Source of the DNA: Gamsiella multidivaricata
Taxonomy: Eukaryota; Mortierellomycota; Mortierellomycetes; Mortierellales; Mortierellaceae
Length of the DNA: 64,000 bases
Assembly (NCBI RefSeq): GCF_025024155.1
Contig: NW_026251716.1
Location: 588,424-652,423 of the forward strand
Reading direction: 5' to 3'
The position numbers and the translations under genes were made by a program. Position 1 is the stretch's first letter; the number at the start of each line of letters is the position of its first letter. This document shows positions 50,001 through 60,949 of the stretch, piece by piece. The notes below the pieces were generated by a model that searched no databases, was not told the origin of the DNA, and saw only the letters and a list, made by a program, of their open reading frames with translations.

Positions 50001-50245
50001 CTTCGTCGATCAGCTCTGGGTGCTCGATCTTGGCCACCGACATGTTTTTCTATGGTACATAGCCATATAAGAATAAAAAGAGAACGGTAGGTGTATGCCC
50101 GACTCGTCTCCCAGCATGCTTCAAATGAACACTGTTTATTCACAAGACAGCAACGTACAATTTCCTCTGGAGAGAGAATACCAAACTGGACACAGTCCAC
50201 GCGCCGCAGCGGCGCAGACGAGTACGCAAACCGGGTGCTACTCAT
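44084..50245 (-). CDS. RPB1: RNA polymerase II largest subunit Rpb1
   Basis: Seven exons, 50159-50245, 49851-50049, 49658-49728, 49288-49548, 48814-49200, 47174-48686 and 44084-47064, give 1,832 residues. Rpb1 forms the catalytic cleft of Pol II. Visible: the N-terminal zinc site CQTC...[13 protein letters not shown], a second zinc element (CVCYSC, CGH), [20 protein letters not shown], the active-site Mg loop [11 protein letters not shown], the bridge/trigger-helix region ([21 protein letters not shown]), and a C-terminal domain of about 31 heptads ending in an acidic tip (SDDEEE). Each junction restores the conserved frame, for example [14 protein letters not shown]. It converges on the ChrA-type gene, and its first 2.6 kb is repeated in inverted orientation at the right edge of the window. 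Confidence 0.97.
44252..44914 (-). repeat. Rpb1 CTD heptad array
   Basis: About 31 tandem 21 bp units encoding YSPTSPS. Units near the core are degenerate ([20 protein letters not shown]). A lone imperfect patch (HGYGATSPA, near 44570-44590) divides two long runs of perfect heptads. Synonymous codons vary between units, so the array is not freshly expanded. Confidence 0.95.
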
Positions 50246-50254
50246 CGTGGTCCT
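47627..50254 (-). repeat. left arm of the inverted RPB1 duplication
   Basis: Mirror image of 61373-64000: position x pairs with 111627 minus x across the whole arm, with no indel. All exon and intron stretches compared were identical. The arm ends 9 bp before the RPB1 ATG (AGGACCACG shared, then unrelated sequence). The left arm may extend further, beyond what the window's right edge can show. Confidence 0.95.
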
Positions 50255-50673
50255 TGAATAGATCCGCTGCTATTACGGTTAAGTGCTGCGCAAGACAGAC
50301 CCTCTGCAGTATTCTCCTACGGTAGATGGAAATTGATGCTGGATCGAGTGGGTATGGAGGATATGCTGCTGATCAAGAAATTATAGCCAAGGAAACGATG
50401 AAAACCAGTTTGGATAAAGGAGTGTTAGCTTCCTGTCTGGTTGCCCTACTTCCGACGGTGTAAATCAACTCTCCTTGGGTATGTTTTTATCTTCACCTTT
50501 ATTGCTTCTTTGGAATCTGTCCCTTTTCTTCTCAGTGTCTTCTCCAGAGATGAGATGCAACAGGCGGTGTCAGCGTGCACTCAGTGTCCACACTAAGAGA
50601 AAGAGTCGTAAAAAGAAAAGGAAGACAACAACAGAAAGACAATGAGATGAAAGATGATGCTGGATGATGCCCG

Positions 50674-50682
50674 CTTTATATA
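50674..50682 (-). promoter_or_regulatory. TATA box upstream of the left RPB1 copy
   Basis: TATATAAAG on the minus strand, 429 bp before the start codon, followed by a pyrimidine-rich leader. A TACGTCA site lies just upstream (50704-50710). The right RPB1 copy lacks this region. Confidence 0.5.
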
Positions 50683-52752
50683 CTTTTCGGAGCGAATACT
50701 GACTACGTCACAGTTTCCCCTCCATAGGAGATGCGATCGCATCCAATACAACTTGTCACATGCACGTCCCGGATCGCGTAAATCGGACTACGATTAGCTA
50801 AAAAAGGATGAAGGGAAATAAGGCATCATTTATTGAGCAGGACTCTAAGTTGATGCACCAAAACCTTGGAGGAGGCCACTGCAGCCTGCAGGTCCTCCAA
50901 GCTGCCTGTCTTGGACTTTTTATTCATCAGCTCGACAATCATGCGCCCATTGTTACAGAGCTCTTGCTCTGCATTCTCAAAGTCTCTCTTCCTCTGCTCC
51001 TTCCGCCGGTGCCTTTCTTCCTCCTCCCTCCTGGCCCTCTCGTATTCGAGTTGGGTGTAAACTTTTGGGTTAAGCACTGCTAGTTGGTCTCTGAGTGGGT
51101 CTTGCTCGAAGATGCCCGTGTCATTATTGTTGCGCATGTTATCATTGTTGATGTTATCGTTGGGACCATCGTTGAAGTCGACTGTCCGGTCCTCGATGAT
51201 ATCGGCCGATACAGACGGGCGAAGAAAGCGACTGAGCCAAAGGTCATGAAACACACGCTCAGCAAGAAAAATGTGCTTGCACGGAAGGGGTTCACGCTTG
51301 ATGAAGTCGAGGCGCGAACATGAGAGGAGTTGCCCAGATCTGGCGATGACAACAAGGATATAATACGTGTCTGGAGTGTCGGGGTCAAATGACTGAATGG
51401 AGATCTACACAAGAAGGGGAAGTTAAAGTATACCCAAGTATACCCCACTGTAAGTAACATTTGGCTAAGGCAGGCGAACTTGGAACGGTGCTCGAACGCA
51501 CAATGGTTGGTGAAGCCATACCCGTAAGCGTCCATCATCGCAGGGCTGGTCTCTGTTGTAATCAATCTTGCGTTGTGCCTCGTCGAACGAAACCTTGTCT
51601 GCTTTCTGTTTCCTCTCCACGTCCCCCTTTCTCCAGGGTATGGGTTGGAAGCCTCTCTTGGTCTTGAGATATGCGAATCGAAACCCTCTATCTACTCGAT
51701 CCTGCAGCAAATAAACAAGCCGATCGACACGGAGATTCCGATCGCGACCAAGATGATCGCCCTTCAAACGAGCATGCCACGACTCTATCCAATTGTTGGT
51801 CGTGACAACTTGCCCATCCTAATGAAAAATAAGAAGAAATAAATAAAACAGGTGTATGACTCAACTGGTGGTAGTCGTGATGATCGACATGGAAAGGAAT
51901 TGGGGTGTACTTTGCCTCTCTGTGAAAAAGCGCCCATTTCTCCAGCCTTCCATCCTAGTTGAACCAGTTCTTCTGAATATAATTGATCACTGACAATGCG
52001 CCCGAATAAAGCTCTTTGAGCCTGGTCCAGAGTGTCTGCTGCAACTCGGGTGATCTGGCTCTGCGAACCTCGTTCAAAAGGGGTCGCATCTGCTTCCTCC
52101 GTTCCTCCTGTGTGAATGAATGCAACACGGGTACTATGTTAGGTCATCCAGAATATTGTCCAAGCATGCCGCATGGCATCAGGCCATAAGAGGGAAGACC
52201 GAGAACTTGACCAACAGCTGACCGACATGAAAATCGCAAAAGTGGATCCTTGCTTCAGGAAAAACAGTCCCAATGGCATAGGACTCAGCCTCGGCACAGT
52301 CCACCATGAATGCATCCGTTTTCAAACCACATTCGTTCTTTGGTCAGTCCAACCACCGAATGATAGGGTATCTAATGGATGCACATGTGCAAAAGTAAAA
52401 ATATGTTCAGTCAGCGCATGAAAGAACGACGTGCCGAGCGGGGCACGACCCAAAAACAATCCAAGCCCAAAAAAAAAAAGGCACATACCGGGATTCGGAC
52501 TCGCACGCCATGAAGGCGACAGGGATTCCTTGATGGACGTCCTTGTCCTTGACGAGTAGCGTGAACAGGTACACTGAGTTGTGGACCTTGCTGCCCTCTT
52601 TGATCGGTGTGATGTCCTTTGCTGTCTTGTGAGTCGAGTCCATGCAAAAGATATTGGTGTTCTTGGACATGACCTGGAACAATGGAGGAAAGGCCATGCT
52701 AACTAATCTTGCATGATTGAGAGGGAACCAGCGTGTATATTGGCAGTATGTA

Positions 52753-52911
52753 CAGTCAATTCTTTTTTATCCGGACAAAAGGATAGGAAATCTGTCCGGA
52801 TAACAATTTCGAAGAAATGAATTAAAATGTTATTCAGTCAGATCAATTATTCGATCACATGAGGTATTTTCAACCCACATAAAAGGAAGGGCAAAAGGGC
52901 CGGACAAAAGG
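52753..52911 (+). repeat. left TIR of the pogo-like element
   Basis: A 159 bp arm. CCGGACAAAAGG occurs twice in it, at 52771-52782 and at the inner end 52900-52911, plus an inverted TCCGGA near 52795. These are likely transposase binding sites. Confidence 0.92.
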
Positions 52912-52914
52912 TGG

Positions 52915-55535
52915 TTAAGAAAAAGAATGATATTCGTTGATGGGTATGTTATTTGCTACTGTTGCTGCTGTTGTTGTTATTGATATTGTGTTGTTGCTCT
53001 TGTCGTGGTCACTGTCACTGTTGCTCTCATCGCCGGCATGGCCGCTGTAATTGCTGTAGTCAGCAGTGGGTTCTTCCTCTACAGCAAAGGGTGCAATAGC
53101 CGCTCCTCGATCACGATGCAGCAGCAACTCCTCGTCTTCCTCCTCCTCCTCCTCATCTCCATACCCTTGACGCTGTCTCTCAAACAATTCTTTCTCCACC
53201 CACTGCTTCTCCTCGTCAACCTCCTCGTCACTTTCCTCACTGCCTTCGTTCTCTCCTTGACCACATTGATTTCCATCCATCACGTATCCCCCGTTGTTGC
53301 TGCCGTCGTCAAGGCTGTATTGGGTTTTGCTCGAGTTGGTGGGGCAGAGATTAAGGGTTTCACTGTCCATCAATGTTGAAAGCAATGGTTGGATGACTGG
53401 TTGAACCTCCAACTGTTCCACAGGTCCTCCCAGATGGTCAGCTTTGTCATAGGAGCGCAAAACATCCTTTAACACCTTGCTGAGCTTGACCTCCTCCGCC
53501 GATCCACCGCTCAATACCCTCCTTGTCGCCTTGAACTCGTCAACGCTCATCAGTCCGAGTGCTGGTGCCCTTTCTTTTAGGACCTGCATGCCTCTCGCAT
53601 AGACGTCCTCGGCCAGAGGAGAACTTGCTCGCTCGTCGGTATCGTATGGTCGTGGACAAGACGGGCTCGAGACAGGTAACAGGTTCAACTCGATAGCAAC
53701 CTCCTTCACTGCAGGTTCGGCAGCTAATGATTCGTCGGCAAGATCCTGTACGTCCTTTGTTCCCTGTGGTTTGAAGGTCCATTTCCAGTCATTGGCTTCG
53801 TTCACCTCGACAATTAGGTGCTCAAAGTAGGCTTGCGCTTCTTCCCTGTAATCGTTGCGCCGCAAGTATTGAATCTTCTCCCGCTGTTCCTGGGGTGCTG
53901 TTGGTCGCTGTCGTAGTTGCTGGCGCATGTCATCCGGGAGAACAGGAGTTTTCGCAAAGCAATTGCGAACTGTTGATGCCTTGACTTTGTTCCATGCGAA
54001 CGGAACAAGTGACCATGCGTGTCCGTTGCTGATTGCCTTGCTTTTGTCGTAGGTCTTGACAAGGCTTGTTTCTCGACTGAGAAGATCCAATAACGCTCGT
54101 TTGAAGACGCTGATGATGCCGGCGTCGAGTGGTTGCGTGATAGAGGTTGAATTCTTAGGCAAACGTTGGATTGTGAGGAACTTCCAGTTGTCGCGATAGT
54201 TGAAGTCAGGATCGGGTTTCTCGACCTTATTATGCGCAGGACAAGAATCCATGAGTAAGAGGGTGGGTCGCTGGAGCTGTTTATCGAGATCGATCAACCA
54301 AGACATAAAAATGTTGCTATTCATCCATCCTGACCCGTTCCTCCGTATCTCCATCCTGCCCTTGGCCTCTTCATCCACCTCTCGAGCCATGCTCTTGGCT
54401 AATGTACCAACAAAAAAAAAATAGTTAAGTTATAACGTGGACATAGACAATCCACAAAAATAACACCTAGGAAAAAAAGAGCGTAGTATGGCAAGAGTGT
54501 ATATTTACCAATAAGCAAAGGCCTCAACGCAGACATTTTCGGGTCTTCTGACAAAACCAAGGACGAGCCTGATGCGTTGACACAAAAAAGAATCGACACT
54601 CGGGCGCTCCTGTTGGGCTTGGATCCGCTTGTCTTCTCGGGGATAGTGTATGACTTTGTGACAAGTTCCTTGAGGTAGACTCCGGTCTCGTCGCAGTTAA
54701 AAATATCGTCCGGTGAGTAGTTGACGCAAACCGCACGGATGTCGCGAAGTTCAGGTTCGATGGCAACCAAGTCAACTCCTCCTGCTTCCCCGTACAGCTG
54801 ACTGTACGAAATCTGGTATCGTTTTTTGAAGGCATTAAACCACGAGGCGGAGAAGGAGGGAACGACAGCGTCTCTTGTATCGCTCTTCTCGTATTCGTCG
54901 ACAAGAACGGTATATGTCACTTGGGCGGCCTCCTCCATGACCATCTTTCCATTAATAGGAATTTGCCTTGACCGTTGATCCTGCAGCCATAAAAACAGAA
55001 CCTCCTCTACCATTCTGTTCTTCCGGTTGATCATGTACTTGGCATCGAGGGGTAGCTGGTCCGCCTGTTTTCGAATAGTTTTCTCGTTCCTGATATAGTC
55101 ATACATCGTGGAATGAGCAATATCAATGCCCATGTTGAGTCCAAAGTTCCTATAGGTAATTGTGGACTTCATTCGGGTTTTGTCCTTGACCAAAGGCTTT
55201 GTGAGGTGTTTCTGAAGGTAGTGGAAGATATCCACGAGTTCGAGCTTGACACGAAGAGTGTAGCATGTCCTGGCCATTGAGATGGCATAGACACCGGGGT
55301 CAGGCATCAGGAGCAGGCAATGTGGGGCGTTGGTCCTGGCACAATGTAGGAGATCTTCGTACCTCCGGACGCGCAAGTCGTAAAAGGATTCGAGTTGGGC
55401 TTTGGTGTAATTGACTTTCATGTCGTCCTTGAGGGGGAGTTGTAAGGGTGTATAGGGTCCACTTGTTGAGGTAGGTTTATCCTTTTTCTTTTTGAATACT
55501 TTGCTGTCTGAGGCGAGAGGGCGTTTCGGCGGCAT
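52915..55535 (-). CDS. pogo/Tigger-type transposase (CENP-B HTH plus DDE_1)
   Basis: Exons 54509-55535 and 52915-54398 give 836 residues with no lesion. The basic N-terminus (KKKKDK) is followed by helix-turn-helix regions in CENP-B style (ITYRNFGLNMGIDIAHSTMY; later VPSFSASWFNAFKKRYQIS). The catalytic core shows the first Asp in DDIFNCDETGVY, the second in LLLMDSCPAHN, and the third in STSITQPLDAGIISVFKRA, about 40 residues after the second. The C-terminal 200 residues are acidic and Ser/Asn-rich. The intron joins PLLI|AKSMA in frame. The product would cut and paste this element at TA sites. Expression is not provable here. Confidence 0.92.
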
Positions 55536-55609
55536 GTTGGTGCTGTGTTGGTGTTGTTGATCAGAATGATTGTCTGTCCATTGTCCATTTGTCCATCTAT
55601 CCCATCTGT

Positions 55610-55768
55610 CCTTTTGTCCGGCCCTTTTGCCCTTCCTTTTATGTGGGTTGAAAATACCTCATGTGACCGAATAATTGATCTGACTGAATAACATTTTAAT
55701 TCATTTCTTCGAAATTGTTATCCGGACAGATTTCCTATCCTTTTGTCCGGATAAAAAAGAATTGACTG
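55610..55768 (-). repeat. right TIR of the pogo-like element
   Basis: Reverse complement of the left arm; the single difference seen is GGTCACATG versus GATCACATG. It ends 74 bp upstream of the transposase ATG, so it probably contains the promoter. Confidence 0.92.
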
Positions 55769-56648
55769 TACAACATTTACCTTCAGCTGAAATTTTGTAC
55801 ACCACCCATATGCGAATCCAGTCAGTGTTGCATCTTCAATGAACATGGTCTTGCCACCCTTATCCTCAATCTCCTTGAACCAATGCGTGTCTGGAAACAT
55901 GATATAAGACAACACTCTTACCGCTTGCAGGCTCTGTTCATCGGGTATGACCCAGCTCGACAGAGAACACCAATCATGACTCTCATCCACCATACGACGA
56001 ATCCACTCGCGCTCATTCCGAGCAAGAGGCAGCCGTGCGCTACTGTCATCATGATTGTGTTTCCACGTGTACCTGACCACCACTTTGTCCTCCTCCCCAA
56101 CGGGCTGTGCCATGAAGATCTGTGCCTTGCAGCATTGACCCACTGGCTCGCGCGGGAGAGAAACAACTTTTTCTTTGCGGTGGCGACGACAGGCAAACGC
56201 GAGTCTCCAGGAGTACATGGTCCTTGTGCCTGCGACTTGCTCCCATGTTTTCAATGGAAGTGGGGTGTCCGGATCGTCTTTCTGATTGTAAAAGGTGGAG
56301 TACTGATTAGGCCTATGCACCCGCAAGCCAGTTTGCCGCTCTCCCGTCCACCATGTGCGAAACTCGTCGCATGTAAAAGTGAATTCCTTGGTATCGGGGT
56401 CGTTGGTTGAGAATTATTGAGGTTTGGTGCGCCGTATTTGCGGTTGACGATCAGCACGTCCTTCAGCATGAGAAGAGACATTAAATAGAGCCGATGCCCC
56501 ATGGAAGCATGCGCACTCTGTGGTGGAAATAGAGCGCAGAGCTTGAAAATACGGTCACGTATGCCTCATTTTAAAACGCGTGCATTCCAAAAAACGCGTC
56601 CATTCCTCATTTCTTTGTTCCTCACCCCTTATGCCACCTTAACCACCA

Positions 56649-59600
56649 TGGGCGTCAAGTACGCATGGCCGCTACTGCGTAAGAAAGGGCTTGTCCCCGA
56701 TTCCCAAGGCAAAGTCTCGCTCGCCTCGACCATCTCCAAGATCCACGTTGACGTCTGTTCGACCCACAACACTCCCATTCGATATTATTACAGCAACCCC
56801 ACGGACCTGTATGCGGCACATAGCAAGCTAGAGCAGTGGCTGCTCAAGATAGGCGACAAGGACAAGATGCGTCTCTACGCCACCAAGTTCGCCAGAAGGC
56901 CCTGATCAAGGCTGCTGCTGCTATCCCCAACCTCGAAGCGCGCCTTGCCGAAAGGAAGCGCGTCCGCAAACACCACGTCAGCAATGCCAACAAACACCTG
57001 CGGCAGGCTTTCCATTGGTCGCTCGAGAGCCGCAAGTCATTTGTTGAGTATATGACCAACAGGAACTATGAAATTGTGCTCTGCCCGACCGAGTCTGATG
57101 TTCTCATTGCTGCAGAGTGCCAGCCCCATGACGCAGTCATCTCAAGTGACAGTGATCTCTTATTCTACAAGACTGTGCCTGTCGTTTGGCGTCCTGTGGG
57201 CTCGTACAAGTCGCGACGGTTTGTGCCGTTTGAGAAGAATGTCATTCTCGAGGCCCTCGGTCTGTCGTCAATGCAGCTGACTGCTCTCGCCATCATCAGT
57301 GGTAACGACTATGCCGCCAATATACCCCACCTCGCCATCAGCACTAACAGCAAGATTGTCAAGACTTTGAATGGAGGTAAGAGCATTAATAAATCTGACA
57401 TCTCTTTTTTGCCTTCAGTTGTGATTTTTGTGTTCAGATCACTGAAATGTTTGCTTTCTTCTCTCTCCATCTCTCCTCTCTTTAGATGAGAGAAGCATCA
57501 TCCGGTAATATCTCACCTACCCTGATATCAAGCGACGCACGGACAAGGAGGGCGCGTGGACAGAAGAATCCTATGCCAATGCCATCAAGGCTTTTGTCGA
57601 CTTGGAACAGGATCCTGCCACCATAGACGACTTTGCCAAGGACACGTCGGAAGGCGCCACTTTGTCCTATCCAGCCCTGCGTGAGCGGATGGAGCGTTTC
57701 ATACATGCCTTCAATGCCTTCAAGGCAGAAGCATATGAAGTCCGAGTTGCAAAGAGGTACGAAACATCCTCCTCTCTTTTCACGGGCCACCTTTGCCATT
57801 GAGAGAAGAGGGTGAATGAATTTCTTTTAGCGACCATGCTCACCTTCCCGAATGTTAACACTCGTTATTCGCTTGTTGCCAATAGGGCTGCTCATGATGC
57901 TGAATCGGATCCATGTGCTAAGGCCAAACCTATGAACCCCTTCGCCACCATCGACAAACCCGATCCCACCATCAGCCACCAATATCGACCTCGCTACACC
58001 CCCAAAATCCGGTACGAGCCTCGCACAGAGCAACCAGCACCATCAGTGATGATGCAGTACACACTCAAGCCATGGAAGGAGCCACCTGAGAAGCCGAGTC
58101 TTCCAGTACCCATCAAGAAAAAGCCCGTGGCCATCAAGTCCGAGGTCCGCGAGGCCGACCGCTTTGAGCGCAAGCAGATGATGGATGCCTTATCGTTCGA
58201 GCATCCAACAGTCACTCTGGACTTTGATTGCCTATCCACCAATGTCTGTGCTGCCGTTGGTGATGACCTAGTCAGCAAGGCCATTGTTGAATGCATCCGT
58301 GGTGCTGTCCAGGTGGCGTGGGACACTAAAACACACTGCCATATGCTGATTGGTCTCTATCTGGAAGACCTTTTCTATCCTCGGCCTCTGCCTGGCGCCC
58401 CTCGACCTGCGGCGCCCGTGGCCACTGTCAGCGACAAAGACCAGGCAGTCCTCGACAGCTTGTGCCCTCGCCTCATGTCCAAGGAGATGAGAGACGACAG
58501 TGACGATGGCAGCACTGTGGAGGATGGCCAAGATGATGGATCGAACACTCCCTTTGTTCAAAGTTTCCTCAACTTCCTCTACTCAGGCAACCTGCCTGGC
58601 AATGGCAAGGTTGGGTCAGCTGTCAACACCTTCATTAGTTGTCTTCAAGAGATGGAGCACCTGGAAAAGTTGCAATTGGCCAAAGCCGACATGCTCAGGA
58701 ATGTCAAGGACTACACGCCATGTTTTGTGGTTCGATCGGTTGCATCGCAGCTGGCGGCTGAACTGCGGCGGCACTACAGACACGGCACCAAAAAGCTGTC
58801 GGAACAGGTATCGCATCAATCTACCATTTTTGTTATTGTCATCTGTGTGGACAACAAATTCTAACTCGATAGCTCATTTGCTATGGGTTGCCATAGGTCC
58901 AAACATTGGTCAAGAAGGGTCTGTTGGTGAGCAGTCAAGTTGTGGACGTAACATCCAAGGAGCCAGCGATTCAGCTTTTTGTCCGAGCGAATACTGTGGC
59001 TGGTAGGCCTTGGCGACTTTCACCCCTGTCATCTGAGGAGCATGGATTTATGACTTTCACTGAGATCGAGCTGGCCGCCTTTCTGCACAAGCGCGACGAA
59101 CTGCATCCTGTCCTCAAGAAGCTCATTGGCTGCATGGACCAACAGCGGCGGCTCGCCCAGACGGAACTGACACAAGACTGGCTCCCTCTTCAGACACCAG
59201 GCCTGCTGATCCAGCAGCTCATTGCTCCTGTCGACCCCAGGACCCTTGATGGCGACCGTCTGCATGGGCGGCGGAAGAAGGATGCCGGTATCGCGGCCGC
59301 CATTAAACTTGTTGAGCCCGAAGATATCCGTGCGCATATTAACACCCTTCGCCGTGACGGTTTCGATCCCCGAAATTACCAGGAAAAGGGCTATTTCTTG
59401 CGCGGCTCGATCAAGACGGATGGCTATAGCTTGCAGCTTCTCGCATACAAGGTCCGCGAGCTGAACTCAGTCAAGTTCAAGCGATACAAGACCGATGTTT
59501 TGCCAGATCGTCTGCTCACCACCACCGCCGGCACGAATGACTATCTGACCGAGGTGCGCAATGTCTTCAAGTCCGCGGCCGATGTCGAGCGCCTCCTTGG

Positions 59601-60923
59601 CTGCACCCCTGACGACACTGACAAGGTGTCATACTTGGGTCTCGACCTAGGCCAAGCGTTCGTTGTCGGAGCGTACGGCCATATGCCAAAGGACAAGAGC
59701 CCCAAGATTGGCAAGCGACGCCGCCACCGGCGACAGAAGAAGCACGGCAGCCGGGGTCGTCGCAAAAGAGGTAGCGGCAAGGGCAGGAAGAAGAGCGTCT
59801 GTCGAACCCGAGGCGAGCGGCACATTAACTTAGCTGCCAAGCAAAAGCAGTTGCGCAACCCACTCACAGCCACAGGACTTGGATGAATCGGCAGAAGGGC
59901 GCCGACTTGAAGATACACTCCAGCCCGTCGACCACCAACACCGAGTCAATAGCACCATCAACGGTCAACCAGCCCTCAACCAGCAGCACGGAGGCAGCAA
60001 CAACCGAGTCTCTCTCTATCTGCACGATCGAGTCGTCACTCCCACCCCTCCGCGGTTCCGCCGCCGACTTCGCTGCTCACGTGCAGGGACGCAAAATGCA
60101 CAAGGTCCATCTGGACAAGTTTTACAACGGCCGCCGATTCAGGTTCAAGAAGTTCAAGCGGATGTCGCAGCAGGCTAGGCAGCGCGAGTTCGAACGCCTG
60201 GCGGACTTGCTCCTGCGGATGATCGGCGGCTCCATTGGCGAGAAGAAGAAGGAGGAGGACAAGGTTGTGATTGGGATCGGCATGGGGCGATTCACCTCCA
60301 GTTCGGGATTATCATCCTTGCATGGGACGTTCGAGGCTTACTTCATCCAGAAGGTAACTATTCGTCTGTTTATTGTGGGTTGTTTGCAGTGCTCCAATCT
60401 AGCTGCTGTTGCTAACTGACATATCCCTCGCGCTCTCTGTTATTCCATCGCGTAGGCGCGGTCGCTCGGATATCTCGTTGTTGGCGTGCACGAGTATTAC
60501 ACCTCAAAGAAGTGCCCAAAGTGCGAGCAGTTTGTCGGCCAGACCGAGAGCATTCGCCGCCTCCACTGCTCCTATTGCAAAAAGTATATGCACTGCGACG
60601 TGATGGCAGGACACAATATCATCAACATTCTGCGCGGCCATGTCGAGCAGCAGCAGCGACCACTCTATCTGCATCCGGTCGACAAGGACGGCCACTACCC
60701 CTGGCTGGAGCTACTCAAGGACGCCCCAGATTCGTTGCAGCAAGCAAGCAGCAATGGTTGTCGTGCTAGTCGTGCAGGTCGTGCTGGTTGCAAGCGCCAG
60801 GCAGAGGGGGATGGCGATGCCAAGGAGACCGGTGGCAAGCGCACCAAAACAACCATGGCCAAGCAAAAGGCAGCGACCACCAAGAACAAGGCGGCAGCGG
60901 CCAAGCAATTGGCAGGTCGATAG
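56649..60923 (+). pseudogene. XPG/FEN1-like nuclease fused to Fanzor/TnpB-like RuvC protein, broken copy
   Basis: Exons 56649-57376, 57486-57756, 57886-58807, 58897-60353 and 60456-60923; about 1,280 residues if read through. The N-terminal part is XPG/FEN1-like: MGVKYAWPLL start, acidic HVDV, XPG-I region CPTESDVLIAAE and SSDSDLLFY, then SGNDYAANI before a helix-hairpin-helix-like segment. After a linker of about 500 residues comes a TnpB/Fanzor-like region: RuvC-I YLGLDLGQ, a basic stretch (RRRHRRQKKHG), GIGMG, HEYYTSKKCPKC ... CSYC zinc ribbon, and the last catalytic Asp in CDVMAGHNI. The C-terminus is Lys-rich. Three lesions: a frameshift near 56880-56900, TAA at 57506-57508, and a frameshift near 59847, between RuvC-I and the rest. 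Splice sites and phases elsewhere are intact, which argues for one gene rather than two. Fanzors are RNA-guided nucleases of eukaryotic mobile elements; I know of no named family with this fusion. Confidence 0.78.
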
Positions 60924-60949
60924 CTAGACTAGCTTTTTTTTCACTTCGA

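Larger units (their letters stand above)
52753..55768. mobile_element. pogo/Tigger-like DNA transposon, complete
   Basis: A 3,016 bp element with 159 bp terminal inverted repeats (52753-52911 and 55610-55768), starting CAGTCAATTC, with a single mismatch seen between arms. Both sides are flanked by TA (52751-52752, 55769-55770), the Tc1/mariner target duplication. It carries one two-exon transposase gene reading away from the right arm. Intact ORF, near-identical arms and clean TA ends point to a young, possibly autonomous copy. It sits in an intron of the MULE gene. Confidence 0.93.
50826..56413 (-). pseudogene. decayed MULE-type transposase gene, split by a transposon
   Basis: Recognisable pieces on the minus strand: 55781-56413 with a FAR1/GCM1-like zinc region (FACRRH, QCCKAQ, WKHNHD); 52489-52673 with the first catalytic region (IFCMDSTHKTAKD, SVYLFTLLVKDK, GIPVAFM); about 52200-52371 (DAFMVDCAEAESYAIG, RIHFCDFHVGQ); a piece near 51860-52110; 51465-51818 (TTNNWIESWHARLKG); and a SWIM-like LSCSR ... 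LPCKHIF near 51270-51340, followed by a coiled coil to the stop at 50826. Two in-frame nonsense codons, TGA at 52344-52346 and TAG at 51955-51957, break it, and no ATG opens the first piece. MULEs move by a DDE mechanism; this copy cannot encode a full protein. Terminal inverted repeats were not found. Confidence 0.82.

Noticed and set aside
56413..56648. Terminal inverted repeats of the MULE or of the Fanzor-like gene in this interval
   Set aside because: Compared by eye with 50255-50825 and 61036-61372; no convincing inverted match found, so element ends remain undefined.
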